This document shows, one piece after another, positions 6,455-8,373 of a DNA stretch of 8,373 nt. Both the position numbers and the translations under genes were made by a program. This stretch comes from Gammaproteobacteria bacterium (GTDB lineage Bacteria; Pseudomonadota; Gammaproteobacteria; Pseudomonadales; Azotimanducaceae), in NCBI GenBank assembly GCA_003476445.1, contig DMUF01000197.1, forward strand, positions 640-9,012, in the 5' to 3' direction. Each line of letters starts with the position of its first letter. Within the stretch, counting starts at the first letter, position 1. Below the pieces are notes generated by a model. It was not told the DNA's origin. It saw only the letters and a program-made list of their open reading frames with translations, and did no database searches.

Positions 6455-7793
6455 AGTCTCTGATCGCCTGCAGCGATGCCGGAACCGGCGTGCTGCGGGC
6501 GGGTAGACCACGCAGGCGCTCGAGGCGCTCGTGTCGAGCAACTGGCGCCCCCACAGCCGCGTCTACTGCTTCGGGAAACTTGGCCGGGTGCGCGGTCGCA
6601 AGACAAACTGTTGGCCCCGCGTACGGAAGCCGGCGGGCTGCCGCAAGCCCGACCGCCGTGTGCGGATCAACGACGTAACCTGACTCGGCATAAACGGCGC
6701 TGATCGTCGCTGAGGTCTCGGCCACGTTTACCGCCGTGGCTACAAAGTCGCCGCCCGCACCGCCCTCAACGCTCGCCGCGCCGGTCTCCGCGAACTGGCG
6801 CATGAACGCGCGCAGCGCGGCGGGATCCTCACCCAGGCGATAAAACAGATAGCGCTCGAAATTACTCGCGACCTGAATATCCATGGCGGGCGTAATGGTG
6901 AAACGCACCGGTCCACGCGCATAAGCACCGCTGTTGAAGAAGACCGACAGAATGTCGTTCTCATTGGTGGCTACCACAAGATCGCCAACGGGCAATCCCA
7001 TGCGTCGCGCGACGTAACCCGCGAAGACGTTACCGAAGTTACCCGTGGGCACGGCAAAGCGCACCGGAACGTCAGAGTCGAACCGCAGACTGGCCCACGC
7101 GTAATAGACCACCTGCGCGAGCACCCGGGCCCAGTTCACCGAGTTGACGGCGCCAAGGTGATAACTCGATTTGAAGGGCAGGTCGCCAAAGAGCGTTTTC
7201 ATGAGGTTCTGACAGTCGTCAAAACTGCCGCTGACCGACAAACAGTGCACGTTGGGGTCGAGCACGGTGGTCATCTGCAGTTCCTGCAGCTCGCTCACTC
7301 TGCCGGCGGGATACATGATGAAGATGTCGATATCCGCGAGACCGCGGACACCGGCAATCGCCGCGCTCCCCGTGTCGCCGCTGGTTGCCCCGAGAATGTT
7401 GAGGTGCTCGCCGCGCTGGCGCAGCACATACTCAAAAAGTCGACCGAGAAACTGCAGCGCGACGTCTTTGAAGGCAAGCGTGGGGCCGTGGAACAGCTCC
7501 ATGACGGAGACTCCGCCCACGGGCACGAGCGGAGCGATCTCCGGATGATCGAACGTGGCATAGGCGCGGCGAATGATATCGTCGAGCGTCGAACGCGGGA
7601 TGTCGTCGACAAAGAGCGCAATCAGCTCCTGCGCGAGCTGCACGTAGCCAAGCGACCGCCAGGCGGCGAGCCGGTCACGCACATCGGGAATATGATCGGG
7701 GAGCAGAAGGCCCCCGTCCGGCGCGAGTCCGGTAAGCACGGCATCCGTAAAGGCCATCGGCGGGGTCTCGCCCCGGGTGCTGAAATAACGCAT
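6426..7793 (-). CDS. thrC: Threonine synthase
   Basis: A PLP enzyme converting O-phospho-L-homoserine to L-threonine, the final step of threonine synthesis, in the cytoplasm. The 455-residue product is of the long bacterial/fungal type. The N-terminus MRYFSTRGE is typical. PLP binds Lys109 in HGPTLAFKDVALQ (102-114). GATSGDTGSAA (135-145) and the phosphate-cradle motif PTGNFGN (249-255) follow, then MDIQVASNFERYLF (304-317) and a C-terminal PHTAVG (377-382). All are intact. The ATG at 7793-7791 is preceded by AGGA at 7805-7802 with an 8-nt gap. A candidate extended -10 sits about 40 bp upstream, so the gene is probably transcribed on its own. In many gammaproteobacteria thrC follows hom or thrB; here neither is adjacent, and the upstream neighbour is amt. 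The 3' end overlaps the convergent HAD gene by 29 bp. Confidence 0.97.
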   Translation of the reverse strand: MRYFSTRGETPPMAFTDAVLTGLAPDGGLLLPDHIPDVRDRLAAWRSLGYVQLAQELIALFVDDIPRSTLDDIIRRAYATFDHPEIAPLVPVGGVSVMELFHGPTLAFKDVALQFLGRLFEYVLRQRGEHLNILGATSGDTGSAAIAGVRGLADIDIFIMYPAGRVSELQELQMTTVLDPNVHCLSVSGSFDDCQNLMKTLFGDLPFKSSYHLGAVNSVNWARVLAQVVYYAWASLRFDSDVPVRFAVPTGNFGNVFAGYVARRMGLPVGDLVVATNENDILSVFFNSGAYARGPVRFTITPAMDIQVASNFERYLFYRLGEDPAALRAFMRQFAETGAASVEGGAGGDFVATAVNVAETSATISAVYAESGYVVDPHTAVGLAAARRLPYAGPTVCLATAHPAKFPEAVDAAVGAPVARHERLERLRGLPARSTPVPASLQAIRDFIETHAARR

Positions 7794-7832
7794 GCCCCCG
7801 ATCCTGTCCTAGCTCTGAATCACGACCCGACC

Positions 7833-7841
7833 ATTGTAGCA
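7833..7841 (-). promoter_or_regulatory. Candidate extended -10 promoter of thrC
   Basis: On the minus strand this reads TGCTACAAT: a TG dinucleotide, one base, then TACAAT (7838-7833), one mismatch from TATAAT. It lies between the amt hairpin and the thrC start, as expected for an independent thrC promoter. The -35 region, around 7855-7861, is a poor match and partly covered by the preceding hairpin. The predicted leader is about 33 nt. Confidence 0.55.
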
Positions 7842-7858
7842 GGGGCGCGAACCCCGAA

Positions 7859-7890
7859 ATGCAGCGGGGCGCCAGAGGCGCCCCGTGCAT
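7859..7890 (-). terminator. Hairpin terminator downstream of amt
   Basis: A strong inverted repeat: CGGGGCGCC (7865-7873), a 3-nt loop, and GGCGCCCCG (7877-7885), extended by ATGCA (7859-7863) pairing with TGCAT (7886-7890) around one bulged G at 7864. That gives a 14-bp, very GC-rich stem. It starts 21 bp after the amt stop. On the minus strand the stem runs into a short ATTTC rather than a long U-tract, so it is a good hairpin but an imperfect intrinsic terminator. It would also separate amt transcription from thrC. Confidence 0.65.
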
Positions 7891-7911
7891 TCGAACAGGA
7901 CCCAGTCCCGG

Positions 7912-8373
7912 TCAGGCGCTGTAGGCGCGCTCGCCGTGGGACGCCGTGTCGAGACCCTGGCGCTCTTCTTCCTCCGTAACCCGGAGACCGACGAGCAGAT
8001 CTGCGACCTTGTAGGCGATGAACGCAACCACGCCGGACCAGACGATGGTGATGAGTACACCCTTCGCCTGTACCAGTACCTGCGCGGCCAGCGTTTCGTT
8101 CGGGAACCCGATACCACCAAGCGCAGGCGAAGCGACGATGCCTGTGCCAATGGCGCCGATGATGCCGCCCACGCCATGGATACCGAACACGTCGAGCGAA
8201 TCGTCGTACCCGAGGACACGCTTCAGCCCGACCACGGCCCAGAGGCACACCAGGCCGGCGACCGCGCCAAGGACAATACCGCCCATCGTGCCCGCAATGC
8301 CCGCCGCGGGCGTGATCGCAACAAGACCGGCCACGACACCGGACGCAAGCCCGAGCATCGAAGGACGACCACG
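7912..8373 (-). CDS. amt: Ammonium transporter (Amt/AmtB), C-terminal part
   Basis: Amt proteins are trimeric inner-membrane channels for ammonium, gated by the PII protein GlnK through their cytoplasmic C-terminal tail. The window holds the last 153 residues; the gene is cut by the right edge, with RGRPSMLGLASG as the first visible residues. GLVAITPAAG, then KRVLGYDDSLDVFGIHGVGG match the family closely. The His of FGIHGVGG (codon at 8178-8176) is the second histidine of the conserved pore twin-His pair. About four transmembrane segments are visible: ones around SGVVAGLVAI, IVLGAVAGLVCLW, the re-entrant IHGVGGIIGAIGTG, and GVLITIVWSGVVAFI. The tail keeps the GlnK-interacting block GLRVTEEEERQGLD followed by SHGERAY. 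The protein-coding frame is open to the edge without an internal stop. Whether glnK lies upstream, as is usual, cannot be seen. Confidence 0.95.
   Translation of the reverse strand, partial: RGRPSMLGLASGVVAGLVAITPAAGIAGTMGGIVLGAVAGLVCLWAVVGLKRVLGYDDSLDVFGIHGVGGIIGAIGTGIVASPALGGIGFPNETLAAQVLVQAKGVLITIVWSGVVAFIAYKVADLLVGLRVTEEEERQGLDTASHGERAYSA

Noticed and set aside
7158..7979. A 273-codon open frame on the plus strand, antisense to the start of thrC and the end of amt
   Set aside because: It crosses two well-supported genes, the terminator and the thrC promoter. Its composition is what GC-rich coding DNA gives on the opposite strand, and the product has no recognisable domain.

Overview
This 8.4-kb window is a GC-rich stretch of what looks like a gammaproteobacterial chromosome. 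The best evidence is gene order. The run lptM-lysA-dapF-DUF484-xerC-HAD phosphatase (YigB type) matches the block known from Pseudomonas, and from E. coli apart from lysA. The argH/hemC divergent pair is also typical of Pseudomonas-like gammaproteobacteria. Protein similarity supports the class; I cannot name a genus.

Layout. On the left edge (minus strand) is the N-terminus of hemC, truncated by the window. A 139-bp gap separates it from divergent argH (plus strand). After a further 110 bp with a candidate promoter comes a tightly packed plus-strand run: a tiny lipoprotein gene (lptM), lysA, dapF, a DUF484 gene, xerC and a HAD hydrolase. Neighbours overlap by 1 to 11 bases from DUF484 onward, which suggests one operon with translational coupling. 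On the minus strand, thrC runs towards this operon and its 3' end overlaps the HAD gene by 29 bp. Upstream of thrC lies the 3' part of an ammonium transporter gene (amt, minus strand, cut by the right edge). A hairpin terminator and an extended -10 promoter sit in the 118-bp gap between amt and thrC.

Function. The genes are housekeeping: haem (hemC), arginine (argH), lysine and meso-diaminopimelate (dapF makes meso-DAP, lysA converts it to lysine), threonine (thrC), outer-membrane LPS transport assembly (lptM), chromosome dimer resolution (xerC), a probable riboflavin-pathway phosphatase, and ammonium uptake (amt). All visible catalytic motifs are intact and no gene shows a frameshift.

I found no mobile element, CRISPR array, tRNA, rRNA, riboswitch or defence-like system, and nothing that looks like an undescribed system. 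The points worth a second look are small: an atypical lipobox in a very short LptM, a TTG start of xerC forced by an upstream in-frame stop, an enlarged loop in XerC, the tail-to-tail gene overlap, and a start-codon ambiguity in argH.
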